Origin: Sulfitobacter sp. S223
Lineage (GTDB): Bacteria; Pseudomonadota; Alphaproteobacteria; Rhodobacterales; Rhodobacteraceae
Assembly: GCF_025143825.1 (NCBI RefSeq)
Contig: NZ_CP083560.1
Coordinates: forward strand, 2,728,001-2,792,000
DNA: 64,000 nucleotides
Reading direction: 5' to 3'
In this document: one piece after another, positions 57,077-64,000 of the stretch
Numbering within the stretch: the stretch's first letter is position 1
How the letters are laid out: every line of letters begins with the position of its first letter
The notes under the pieces: model-generated
What the model was told of the DNA's origin: nothing
Databases searched by the model: none
What the model saw: the letters and a program-made list of their open reading frames with translations, nothing else
Position numbers and translations under genes: made by a program

Positions 57077-57763
57077 ATGGCCATGCAGTTGGGGTTTGAT
57101 CTGCCGGTACGTACCGCGCGGGGCAGAAACGATTTTCTGGTCGCGCCATCCAATGCGATGGCCGTTGCAATGATCGAAAACTGGCGTAACTGGGCAGGCG
57201 GCAAGATGGTGCTGACGGGGCCTGAAGGCGCAGGCAAGACCCACCTGACCCATGTTTGGGCCGACACCGCCCAAGCACGCCTGATCCATGCGACCGACCT
57301 ACGCGATGACGATGTGCCAAAACTGGCCCAGTCCAGTATCGCAGTGGAAGATGTGCCGCAAATTTCCGGCAATTCGGAAGCCCAGACTGCCCTGTTTCAC
57401 CTGCACAACATGGTTCTGGCAGAAGGTTATTCGCTGCTGCTGACAGGCGTTGGCGCCGTGGCTCACTGGGGCCTGTCGCTACCCGATCTGGTCAGCCGTC
57501 TACAAGGCGCGCTTGAGGTTTCCATCGACGCACCGGATGACGCGCTTTTGTCCGCTGTGCTGGTCAAGTTGCTGGCCGACCGACAGTTGGTACCGCCATC
57601 CGACCTGATCCCTTACCTTCTGAACCGAATGGACCGATCGTTTATTGCGGCCAACCGCTTTGTTGCCGCGCTTGACCGCGAAAGCCTTGCGCGCAAACGG
57701 CCCATCACCCGTGCACTCGCCGCGCAAGTGCTGGACAAAGCCGAAACAGACGCGCGATACTAA
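57077..57763 (+). CDS. hdaA: DnaA-homologue HdaA (regulatory inactivation of DnaA)
   Basis: A 228-residue AAA+ protein lacking the DNA-binding domain of DnaA. Opens [20 protein letters not shown], where QLGFDLP-like N-termini bind the sliding clamp; Walker [13 protein letters not shown] at about residues 55-66 and a divergent Walker B (IAVEDV) follow, with a sensor region near 180. HdaA with the beta clamp promotes DnaA-ATP hydrolysis so that replication fires once per cycle. Start lies one base after the PerM stop. Confidence 0.87.
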   Translation: MAMQLGFDLPVRTARGRNDFLVAPSNAMAVAMIENWRNWAGGKMVLTGPEGAGKTHLTHVWADTAQARLIHATDLRDDDVPKLAQSSIAVEDVPQISGNSEAQTALFHLHNMVLAEGYSLLLTGVGAVAHWGLSLPDLVSRLQGALEVSIDAPDDALLSAVLVKLLADRQLVPPSDLIPYLLNRMDRSFIAANRFVAALDRESLARKRPITRALAAQVLDKAETDARY

Positions 57764-57812
57764 GAACAATCCTGTCTTATTGCCGTTACATTTATATTGG
57801 ATAAGCCCCCTT

Positions 57813-59987
57813 ATGTCCGATGCCGATTTCCTTACCGCGCCTTACGATACTCCTGTTGAGCTGCCCGATCTTGATCTGGACAGCCCTGCCCGTTTCCAGA
57901 ACCGTGAGCTGAGTTGGCTCCGCTTTAACTGGCGCGTTGTGGAAGAGGCCGAAAACCCCCGCGTGCCACTGCTTGAGCGGCTGCGCTTCCTGTCGATCTC
58001 GGCCGACAATCTGGACGAATTCTATACCGTGCGCGTGGCTGGCCTGCGCGAACTTGCACAAGCGGGCAATACCACGCCCGCCGCCGACGGCCTGACGCCG
58101 GCAGAGCAGCTTGTGCTGATCAATCACGACGCCCGCGCGCTGATGCTGCGCCAGCAAGGCGTGCTGGTGGAATTGCTGCGCGAAATGGACGATCAGAACA
58201 TCATGCTTGAAGGGCTGGATGATCTAAGCGCGGCTGACAAAGAAGCATTGGATGATGTGTTTCTAAATCAGGTGTTCGCCGTCCTCTCACCGTTGGCGAT
58301 TGATCCTGCGCACCCGTTTCCCTTTCTGCCCAATACCGGCTTTGCCCTCGCGCTCCAGCTTGAGCGTAGCCGTGATAAAAAGCCATTGCAGGCACTGCTG
58401 CCAATTCCCGCGCAAATCGACAGGTTTGTGTCGCTTCCAGCGCCGGACGGATGCAAACGCTTTTTGCCGCTCGAAGAGCTGCTTATCCTGAAAATACCGG
58501 ATCTGTTTCCCGGCTATAAGCTAAAGGCACATTTCGAATTCCGCGTCCTGCGCGACAGCGATCTTGAGGTCGAGGACGAAGCCGAAGACCTTGTGCGCGA
58601 GTTTGAAGTTGCCCTTAAACGCCGTCGTCGCGGCGAAGTTGTGCGGATGACCCACTCTGCCGGAGCACCGACCAAGCTGCTTGCGACGGTCATGGACGAA
58701 CTTGGCGCGAAACCGCAGGATGTGATCGAGATCGAGGGCATGATCGGCATTGACGATTTATCCCAGTTGGTCACCGACGACCGCCTTGATCTGCTGTGGC
58801 CCCAATTCACCCCCCGTATCCCCGAACGGGTCACCGACCATGATGGAGATATGTTCAAGGCGATCCGCTCAAAGGATATGCTGCTGCACCACCCCTATGA
58901 GACCTTCGACATGGTTGTCCGCTTTTTGCAGCAAGCAGCCCGGGATCCAGATGTGGTGGCCATCAAGCAAACGCTCTACCGGACATCTCGCGACAGCCCG
59001 ATTGTCGAAGCACTGTGCGAAGCCGCTGAAGACGGGAAATCCGTGACAGCGCTGGTCGAGCTGAAGGCACGTTTCGACGAGGCGGCCAACATCCGTCAGT
59101 CGCGCAGACTTGAGCGCGCAGGCGCGCATGTTGTCTACGGGTTCATTGATCTCAAGACACACGCGAAGATATCAACCGTGGTGCGCCGCGAAGGCAGCGA
59201 GCTGGTGACCTATACCCATTACGGGACAGGCAACTATCACCCGATCACCGCACGGATTTACACCGACCTGTCCCTGTTCACCTGCGATAAGAAACTTGGC
59301 CGCGATGCGACCAAAGTGTTCAATTATCTATCCGGCTATGCCCCGCCTGCGCAGCTCGACAATCTGGCGATTTCGCCAATTACGCTGAAACCCCGTTTGC
59401 TGGAAATGATTGCTGCCGAGGCCGACCACGCACGCGCAGGCAAGCCTGCGGTGATCTGGGCCAAGATGAACAGCATTGTGGACGCCGAAGTGATCGACGC
59501 CCTTTATGCCGCCTCAAATGCAGGCGTGCAGATTAGCCTTGTGATCAGGGGCATTTGCGCACTGCGTCCGGGGATCAAGGGTCTGTCTGAAAACATCCGG
59601 GTAAAATCCATCGTCGGGCGCTTTCTTGAGCACAGCCGCATCGTTTGTTTCGGCAACGGCTACGGGCTGCCACACAAGAAGGCGCGCGTATTTATGTCTT
59701 CTGCCGATTGGATGGGGCGCAATCTTAACCGCCGCGTAGAGACACTGATCGAGATCGAGAATGCCACCGTGCAGGCCCAGATAACCAGCCAGATCATGGC
59801 GGCCAATCTGGCCGATATTGCGCAGAGCTGGGTGATGGCACCGGACGGCAGCTTTACCCGTCCGCCCCTCCCGGAAGGGCAGTTCGCTTTCAGTTGCCAC
59901 CGCTTCTTCATGGAGAACCCCTCCCTTTCCGGTCGCGGCTCTGCGGGTGCATCAGACGTGCCAAAGCTTACCCACACGGAAGATTAA
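57813..59987 (+). CDS. ppk1: Polyphosphate kinase 1
   Basis: A 724-residue PPK1. N-terminal [20 protein letters not shown] at about 26-45, catalytic-core [29 protein letters not shown] near 395 (quoted as landmark, two parts) and the autophosphorylated His region [12 protein letters not shown] near 448 with [11 protein letters not shown] near 467 are present. Makes polyphosphate from ATP reversibly. Translation begins at the ATG at 57813; the longer frame overlaps hdaA. Ppx follows 89 bases later on the same strand. Confidence 0.96.
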   Translation: MSDADFLTAPYDTPVELPDLDLDSPARFQNRELSWLRFNWRVVEEAENPRVPLLERLRFLSISADNLDEFYTVRVAGLRELAQAGNTTPAADGLTPAEQLVLINHDARALMLRQQGVLVELLREMDDQNIMLEGLDDLSAADKEALDDVFLNQVFAVLSPLAIDPAHPFPFLPNTGFALALQLERSRDKKPLQALLPIPAQIDRFVSLPAPDGCKRFLPLEELLILKIPDLFPGYKLKAHFEFRVLRDSDLEVEDEAEDLVREFEVALKRRRRGEVVRMTHSAGAPTKLLATVMDELGAKPQDVIEIEGMIGIDDLSQLVTDDRLDLLWPQFTPRIPERVTDHDGDMFKAIRSKDMLLHHPYETFDMVVRFLQQAARDPDVVAIKQTLYRTSRDSPIVEALCEAAEDGKSVTALVELKARFDEAANIRQSRRLERAGAHVVYGFIDLKTHAKISTVVRREGSELVTYTHYGTGNYHPITARIYTDLSLFTCDKKLGRDATKVFNYLSGYAPPAQLDNLAISPITLKPRLLEMIAAEADHARAGKPAVIWAKMNSIVDAEVIDALYAASNAGVQISLVIRGICALRPGIKGLSENIRVKSIVGRFLEHSRIVCFGNGYGLPHKKARVFMSSADWMGRNLNRRVETLIEIENATVQAQITSQIMAANLADIAQSWVMAPDGSFTRPPLPEGQFAFSCHRFFMENPSLSGRGSAGASDVPKLTHTED

Positions 59988-60076
59988 CGCAGCTATTCCC
60001 CTTGGGTTAGCGATTGACCTAGAGGCGGGTATGCGCCAGTTTGCCCCAACTTTCCGCCCCTCTAGCCGGAGCGCGC

Positions 60077-61645
60077 ATGACCGAACCGAAACCACAGCCC
60101 GCCGCAGTCCCTGAAACCGGCGTCGCCGACTTGGGCCTGTTTGGAAAGCCCTTGTTTCAGGACCCTGGTGCGCGTGCATTGCGCCGTGTGGGGGTGGTTG
60201 ATGTGGGGTCAAACTCGGTCCGGATGGTGGTGTTTGACGGTGCCGCCAGATCACCTGCATATTTCTACAACGAAAAGATCATGTGTGCGCTGGGTGCCGG
60301 TATGGCCGATACAGGCCATCTGTCGCCCGAAGGACGCGTGCGTGCCCTGTCCGCCATGCGCCGCTTTACCAAGCTGGCCGAGGGTATGGGCCTATCCGAA
60401 CTAACCGTAGTAGCGACCGCCGCTGTGCGGGATGCCAAGGACGGCCGGGAATTCTGTGAAGAAGTCCGCGCAGAAACCGGTTTGCGTATTTGGGTCATTG
60501 ATGGCGAGGAAGAGGCGCGGCTGTCGGCGCAGGGTGTGCTTTTGGGCTGGCCCGGTGCCTATGGACTGGTTTGTGACATTGGTGGCTCATCGCTGGAACT
60601 GGCGGAGATTTCAGGTGGCCGCGTTGGGCGGCGGGTAACGTCCTCACTCGGGCCGCTCAAGCTGCGCGATATTGCAGGTGGTGCCAAAGCACGCGAAGCG
60701 CATATCAAGGAAATCATGCACGGGCTCGCCGAAAAAATGGGCAGCCAGCGCGATCGTTTGTTCCTTGTGGGCGGTTCTTGGCGCGCGATTGCGCGGATCG
60801 ATATGATCCGTCGCGGCTATCCCCTGCACGTGCTGCACGAATACCGCATGACGCGCAAATCGGTGCGCGAAACCGTTGAATTCATCCGCAAGTCAGACAT
60901 GGAGACCCTGCGCGTTGAGGCTGGTGTTTCCTCTGCCCGCGCCCTGCTGGTGCCTTATGCCTGCGAAGTGCTGTCGCGTCTGGTCAAAACCTTCAAACCC
61001 AAAGACATCGCCATTTCAAGCTATGGCATCCGCGAAGGCATGCTGTACGAGCAAATGCCCCAACGCCTGCGCGACCGCGATCCGCTGATAGAGGCGTGCC
61101 GTTTTGCCGAAGATAAGGACGCGCGTTCCCCCGGTTTCGGGCGCGTGCTGTATAACTTCATCTTGCCGATCTACAAATCTGCCTCTGCGCCGCGCAAACG
61201 CCTGATCAAAGCCGCGTGTCTGCTGCATGACGTGAGCTGGCGCGCGCACCCTGACTACCGCGCCGAGGTTTGTTTTGACAACGCAACGCGCGCAAATCTG
61301 GGCGGCCTGAAACACTCTGAACGTATTTTCATGGGCCTTGCCCTGATGCACCGATACTCCAACAAGCGTGAAAACATCCGCTTTGCCGACCTGTTCGACA
61401 TGGTTGACGAACAGACCCGCGCCGAGGCCGAAATCCTAGGTAAGGCCCTGCGGTTCGGCGCAATGCTTTGGATGGACAAGCTTGAAGAGCTGGGCGAAAT
61501 GCGGTGGTACCCGAAGAAAAAGGAACTTCATCTGCGTTTAAGCACCGACATGATGCCGCTATTCGGTGAAGTCGCAGAAGCGCGGTTTAGCTCGCTGGCA
61601 AGTTCACTTGGGGCGCAGGCCGTCGTAAAAACCGTCAGCCGCTAG
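60077..61645 (+). CDS. ppx: Exopolyphosphatase (Ppx/GppA family)
   Basis: A 522-residue enzyme. The ASKHA phosphate-1 loop VGVVDVGSNSVRMVVFDG is at about residue 38-55, a second loop CDIGGSSLELAEI near 165, and the long C-terminal HD-like helical part (LIKAACLLHDVSWRAHPDYR near 375) is as in full-length Ppx. Start is the ATG at 60077 with GGAG seven bases upstream. It removes terminal phosphate from polyP, opposing Ppk1. Its stop overlaps the convergent secreted-protein gene. Confidence 0.94.
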   Translation: MTEPKPQPAAVPETGVADLGLFGKPLFQDPGARALRRVGVVDVGSNSVRMVVFDGAARSPAYFYNEKIMCALGAGMADTGHLSPEGRVRALSAMRRFTKLAEGMGLSELTVVATAAVRDAKDGREFCEEVRAETGLRIWVIDGEEEARLSAQGVLLGWPGAYGLVCDIGGSSLELAEISGGRVGRRVTSSLGPLKLRDIAGGAKAREAHIKEIMHGLAEKMGSQRDRLFLVGGSWRAIARIDMIRRGYPLHVLHEYRMTRKSVRETVEFIRKSDMETLRVEAGVSSARALLVPYACEVLSRLVKTFKPKDIAISSYGIREGMLYEQMPQRLRDRDPLIEACRFAEDKDARSPGFGRVLYNFILPIYKSASAPRKRLIKAACLLHDVSWRAHPDYRAEVCFDNATRANLGGLKHSERIFMGLALMHRYSNKRENIRFADLFDMVDEQTRAEAEILGKALRFGAMLWMDKLEELGEMRWYPKKKELHLRLSTDMMPLFGEVAEARFSSLASSLGAQAVVKTVSR

Positions 61646-62010
61646 AGGTCAATCTGCGGTTCAACCTCTACAGGCGGGGTATCTTCAGGCAAGTCTTGAG
61701 GTGCGTCAGGCTTGCGGCGGATGATAATATCGCCGTTCGGCAGGACCTCTGGTGCGCTATAGTCGCTCCAGTCCTCGACATCCTCCAACACGGTTTTCAA
61801 CTTCGGCCCCATCTGAGTGATGAACTCCTGCAAAGCTGGTCCCGCCTCTTCCATCAATTCGGTCAGTTCATCCAAGGCAGGTGCCATTTCCTGCATCAAA
61901 CCTTCAAAAAACAACTGCGCCCCCCGCTCCATCAGTGATGGTTCGTCCTGGGCATAGGTCGGTGCGGCACAAAGTACTGCGGCAAAAGATAAGGCAAATC
62001 TATGTTTCAT
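61642..62010 (-). CDS. Small periplasmic/secreted acidic protein
   Basis: A 122-residue protein starting at ATG 62010; signal peptide ends near AYAQD at residue 21. The mature part is helical and acidic (ERGAQLFFEGLMQEMAPALDEL then LTELMEEAGPALQEFITQMGP, quoted in pieces), with a Pro-rich C-tail. It resembles small roseobacter proteins often mislabelled AAA+; no ATPase motif exists. Function unknown. It is 38 bases from the EEP gene and convergent with ppx. Confidence 0.6.
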   Translation of the reverse strand: MKHRFALSFAAVLCAAPTYAQDEPSLMERGAQLFFEGLMQEMAPALDELTELMEEAGPALQEFITQMGPKLKTVLEDVEDWSDYSAPEVLPNGDIIIRRKPDAPQDLPEDTPPVEVEPQIDL

Positions 62011-62047
62011 ACTGACTAATATAGGTGAGGGGTGACGGGAAACCAAA

Positions 62048-63073
62048 TTACAGATCAATGTCGATCGTAACCGGGAAATGGTCCGACGCCGTCACCAGCG
62101 CGTCACGCAACTCGGGATTGGCCCAGCAATCAGGATCATCCAGCGGGTGCCAGATGCGCCAGACTGGTTCTCGGGCACGCAATTGCGGACAAACCATGAC
62201 GTAGTCAAGCAGGGCCTGCAAAAACCGCTTTTCCGGTCGGATCCAGAAACGCGACGTGGTTGGCATTGCCCCCAGTCGCTGGCCCAGCGCACGCGCCGCA
62301 TGCGGATCAAAAAGCGGATGAACACCGTGAGTATCAAGAATGATCTCAACCGAAGATCGGCCGAACAGGTTCTCAAAGGCATCCAACCCGGGGCCATCAT
62401 TGAGATCACCCAACAACATCAGCGGCACGCCGTCTGACAGATGGTTTTCAATGCGTGTCCTCAGCCAGATCGCTTGGGCAAGTTGCTTGCGCCGGTTGGA
62501 AATGGCGATCTGCATGACCTCGGAATCATCATTTGCGCCATGCGGAGCTTTGGATTTCAGATGTGCACCGATCATCCGAAAGGCAAAGCCCCCTACCGTT
62601 TCCACAGCCAGCTCCAACGGCGGCTTTGAAAACACGACGCGGTCTTCCGAAGCATCGATATCCAGATCGATCCGCAACACCCCGTCAAAGCGCGGCGCCC
62701 CGCGTGCGCCCTTTGCACCGGTCATATCCCCTTGCGGGTCATGGGTCACTTTCAGCACATCGGGATCATAGAGCAGTGCGATTTCTTGTTGGGTATCATT
62801 CACAAAACCCATCACCGCAGACCTTGCACGCAACCCGGCAAAATCCGCAAACCGTTCAAGCGCAGCAACCGCATCGCGTTTTGAACCGGCATCAGGTGCC
62901 TCGATCACCATAATGGCATCCGCGTCGAGCGCTGTGAAAACATGGGCCAATGCCTGCGTCTGCTGTGCGCGTGTTACCTGCCAGCGCGCCGACCATCCAT
63001 CATCATTGTAAAGCCTGTCCTTCCGGTCAAAAAGGCTCGCGAACCATTCGACATTATAGGTGGCAATCCGCAT
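62048..63073 (-). CDS. Endonuclease/exonuclease/phosphatase-family protein
   Basis: A 341-residue EEP-fold protein. The opening MRIATYNVEWFASLFD holds the first Asn, and catalytic landmarks follow: a Glu in MVIEAPD near residue 57, GAHLKSKAPHG near 175, LLGDLNDGPG near 222 and the final SDHFPVTIDI near 332. Mg2+-dependent phosphodiesterase or nuclease; substrate unknown. Start ATG 63073 overlaps the stop of the TerB-DnaJ gene (TAATG), so they are coupled. Confidence 0.85.
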   Translation of the reverse strand: MRIATYNVEWFASLFDRKDRLYNDDGWSARWQVTRAQQTQALAHVFTALDADAIMVIEAPDAGSKRDAVAALERFADFAGLRARSAVMGFVNDTQQEIALLYDPDVLKVTHDPQGDMTGAKGARGAPRFDGVLRIDLDIDASEDRVVFSKPPLELAVETVGGFAFRMIGAHLKSKAPHGANDDSEVMQIAISNRRKQLAQAIWLRTRIENHLSDGVPLMLLGDLNDGPGLDAFENLFGRSSVEIILDTHGVHPLFDPHAARALGQRLGAMPTTSRFWIRPEKRFLQALLDYVMVCPQLRAREPVWRIWHPLDDPDCWANPELRDALVTASDHFPVTIDIDL

Positions 63074-63753
63074 TACGCCGCCTTGCCCGACAAGGTTTCC
63101 CAAGCGCGGTTGATGTCGATCATGCGCTTTTCTGCCATTTTGATCGCTTCTTCGGGCAGCCCGCGTGCGGTCAGCGCATCGGGATGGTTGGCGCGGACAA
63201 GCTTGCTCCAAGCTGCGCGCGCTTCTTCAAGTGTCGCGTTGGGCGAGATGCCCAAAACGCTATGCGGTAAGGGTGAGCTGTTGGGCACAAAGCGTGCGCG
63301 CAGTGTCTCGAAGCTGCCTTCGGGAAGGGCAAATATCTTGGCCACTTCCTCCAGAAACGCGTTTTCGTTTGGATGATAAATGCCATCGGCCATCGCAATA
63401 TGGAACAGACCTTCCATCAGATCACATAGGATGCTCGCATCCTCGCTGAACATACCCTTAATCCGGCGCGCATAATCGTCAAAGCCCGCCACGTCGGTGC
63501 GCGCAAGATTAAAGACCCGTGCAGCGCCCTGCGCATCCGCATCCCCGATCTGAAAAACCTCGCGGAAGGCGGTGACTTCATCGCGCGTCACCTGGCCATC
63601 GGCCTTTGCCATCTTGGCACCCAAGGCGATCACCGCGATTGTGAAAGCGACAGAGCGCTCTGGAGGCGTACGCAGACGGTCAAAAACAGTCGACAACCCC
63701 TCACCAGAGGTGAGCGCGGAAATTGCTTCAGAAATGCGGCTCCAGATCGACAT
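63073..63753 (-). CDS. TerB-like/J-domain protein (DjlA-type co-chaperone)
   Basis: A 226-residue protein: tellurite-resistance TerB-like helical domain at about 35-150 (KMAKADGQVTRDEVTAFREVF near 47, quoted in part, and MADGIYHPNENAFLEEV) and a C-terminal J domain (SVLGISPNATLEEARAAWSKLVRANHPD), in which HPD is the Hsp70-stimulating motif. It lacks an obvious membrane anchor, unlike E. coli DjlA. It is the first gene of a two-gene leftward operon with the EEP enzyme. Confidence 0.85.
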   Translation of the reverse strand: MSIWSRISEAISALTSGEGLSTVFDRLRTPPERSVAFTIAVIALGAKMAKADGQVTRDEVTAFREVFQIGDADAQGAARVFNLARTDVAGFDDYARRIKGMFSEDASILCDLMEGLFHIAMADGIYHPNENAFLEEVAKIFALPEGSFETLRARFVPNSSPLPHSVLGISPNATLEEARAAWSKLVRANHPDALTARGLPEEAIKMAEKRMIDINRAWETLSGKAA

Positions 63754-63783
63754 GGTTTATCCTAACGCGCACGGCTCCTGTTG

Positions 63784-64000
63784 TCAGGGCGCCTCGATAG
63801 GTTTGCTCATCAAAATGAGATCAAGCCAGCGCCCGTTCTTGCGCCCTACCTGAGACAATTGACCGGCCATTGCAAACCCCAATCGCTGGTGAAAGGCGAT
63901 GGCGGACGGATTTTCGCCACTGATGCCACCGATCATGACATGCAAACCTTGGCGCTTTGCCTGCGTCATTGCAGCATCCATTAATGCGCGGCCCACACCC
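63784..64000 (-). CDS. GNAT-family N-acetyltransferase, C-terminal part
   Basis: The gene runs off the right edge; only about 72 residues are seen. GVGRALMDAAMTQAKRQG is the acetyl-CoA pyrophosphate-binding motif A, followed by GGISGENPSAIAFHQRLGFAMAGQL, motif B, and a C-terminal YxxxxLM-like W-L-D-L-I-L-M. Phosphinothricin-acetyltransferase-like members share this end. Stop is at 63784-63786. Confidence 0.85.
   Translation of the reverse strand, partial: GVGRALMDAAMTQAKRQGLHVMIGGISGENPSAIAFHQRLGFAMAGQLSQVGRKNGRWLDLILMSKPIEAP

Overview
The window reads as a chromosomal segment of a marine alphaproteobacterium of the Roseobacter group (Rhodobacteraceae). The evidence is a class I PHB cluster with PhaR and phasin, a DMSP lyase of the DddL type, ThyX, short prolyl-tRNA synthetase without a large editing insert, HdaA next to a PerM-type permease, single-gene LolC/E, DUF1194/DUF2937 proteins and one copy of an intergenic hairpin repeat that I associate with Rhodobacterales. 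A Sulfitobacter-like genus is a guess, not a proof. I saw no rRNA, tRNA, CRISPR, IS element or prophage.

Layout. 1-6.8 kb: polar amino-acid type ABC transporter (binding-protein tail, two permeases), then two glutamine-synthetase-like ligases flanking a class I amidotransferase, and a PuuB-like FAD oxidase; together these fit uptake and gamma-glutamylation catabolism of a polyamine or related amine. 6.9-8.1 kb: a lone DegT-family aminotransferase. 8.1-12.7 kb: PHB metabolism (phaR, phaP, phaC leftward; phaZ rightward) with visible CTGC-N3-GCAG operators. 12.7-19 kb: small enzymes, two alpha/beta hydrolases, a VOC protein and two divergent MFS exporters. 19-24 kb: thrS, then a bufferin (bufABC-DoxX) RiPP operon implicated in copper handling, an ArsC-like protein and a cold-shock protein. 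24.5-27 kb: thyX with tandem NrdR-like boxes, coupled to an AT-rich GIY-YIG/DUF4357 gene. 27-30 kb: a surface-lipoprotein/Slam pair (type XI secretion) and glyoxalase. 30-40.5 kb: tandem DUF1194 proteins, aldolase, YHS protein, MarR regulator, SdhE, XRE regulator, aspartate aminotransferase, MATE pump, two hydrolases and an AhpD-like protein. 40.6-41.95 kb: a decayed polyol-utilisation locus (lacI, binding-protein start, mannitol-dehydrogenase end) with the middle missing. 42-48 kb: dddL, parE with an AT-rich HEPN gene coupled to its stop codon, cytochrome c, a lipoprotein with an HExxH motif, and an Ldh-family dehydrogenase. 48-55.7 kb: short anchored RTX-like protein, lolD/lolC, DUF2937, PQQ sugar dehydrogenase, proS, pepT. 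56-64 kb: perM, hdaA, ppk1, ppx, then small secreted protein, EEP nuclease, TerB-DnaJ protein and a truncated GNAT.

The most interesting items are: two AT-rich accessory genes (GIY-YIG and HEPN) each placed directly behind a core DNA-metabolism gene with an overlapping non-ATG start; the Slam/lipoprotein pair; the bufferin operon; and the polyol-locus deletion scar beside dddL. None of these is a wholly unknown system on sequence reading alone, but the repeated core-gene/AT-rich-gene coupling is the pattern I would test first.
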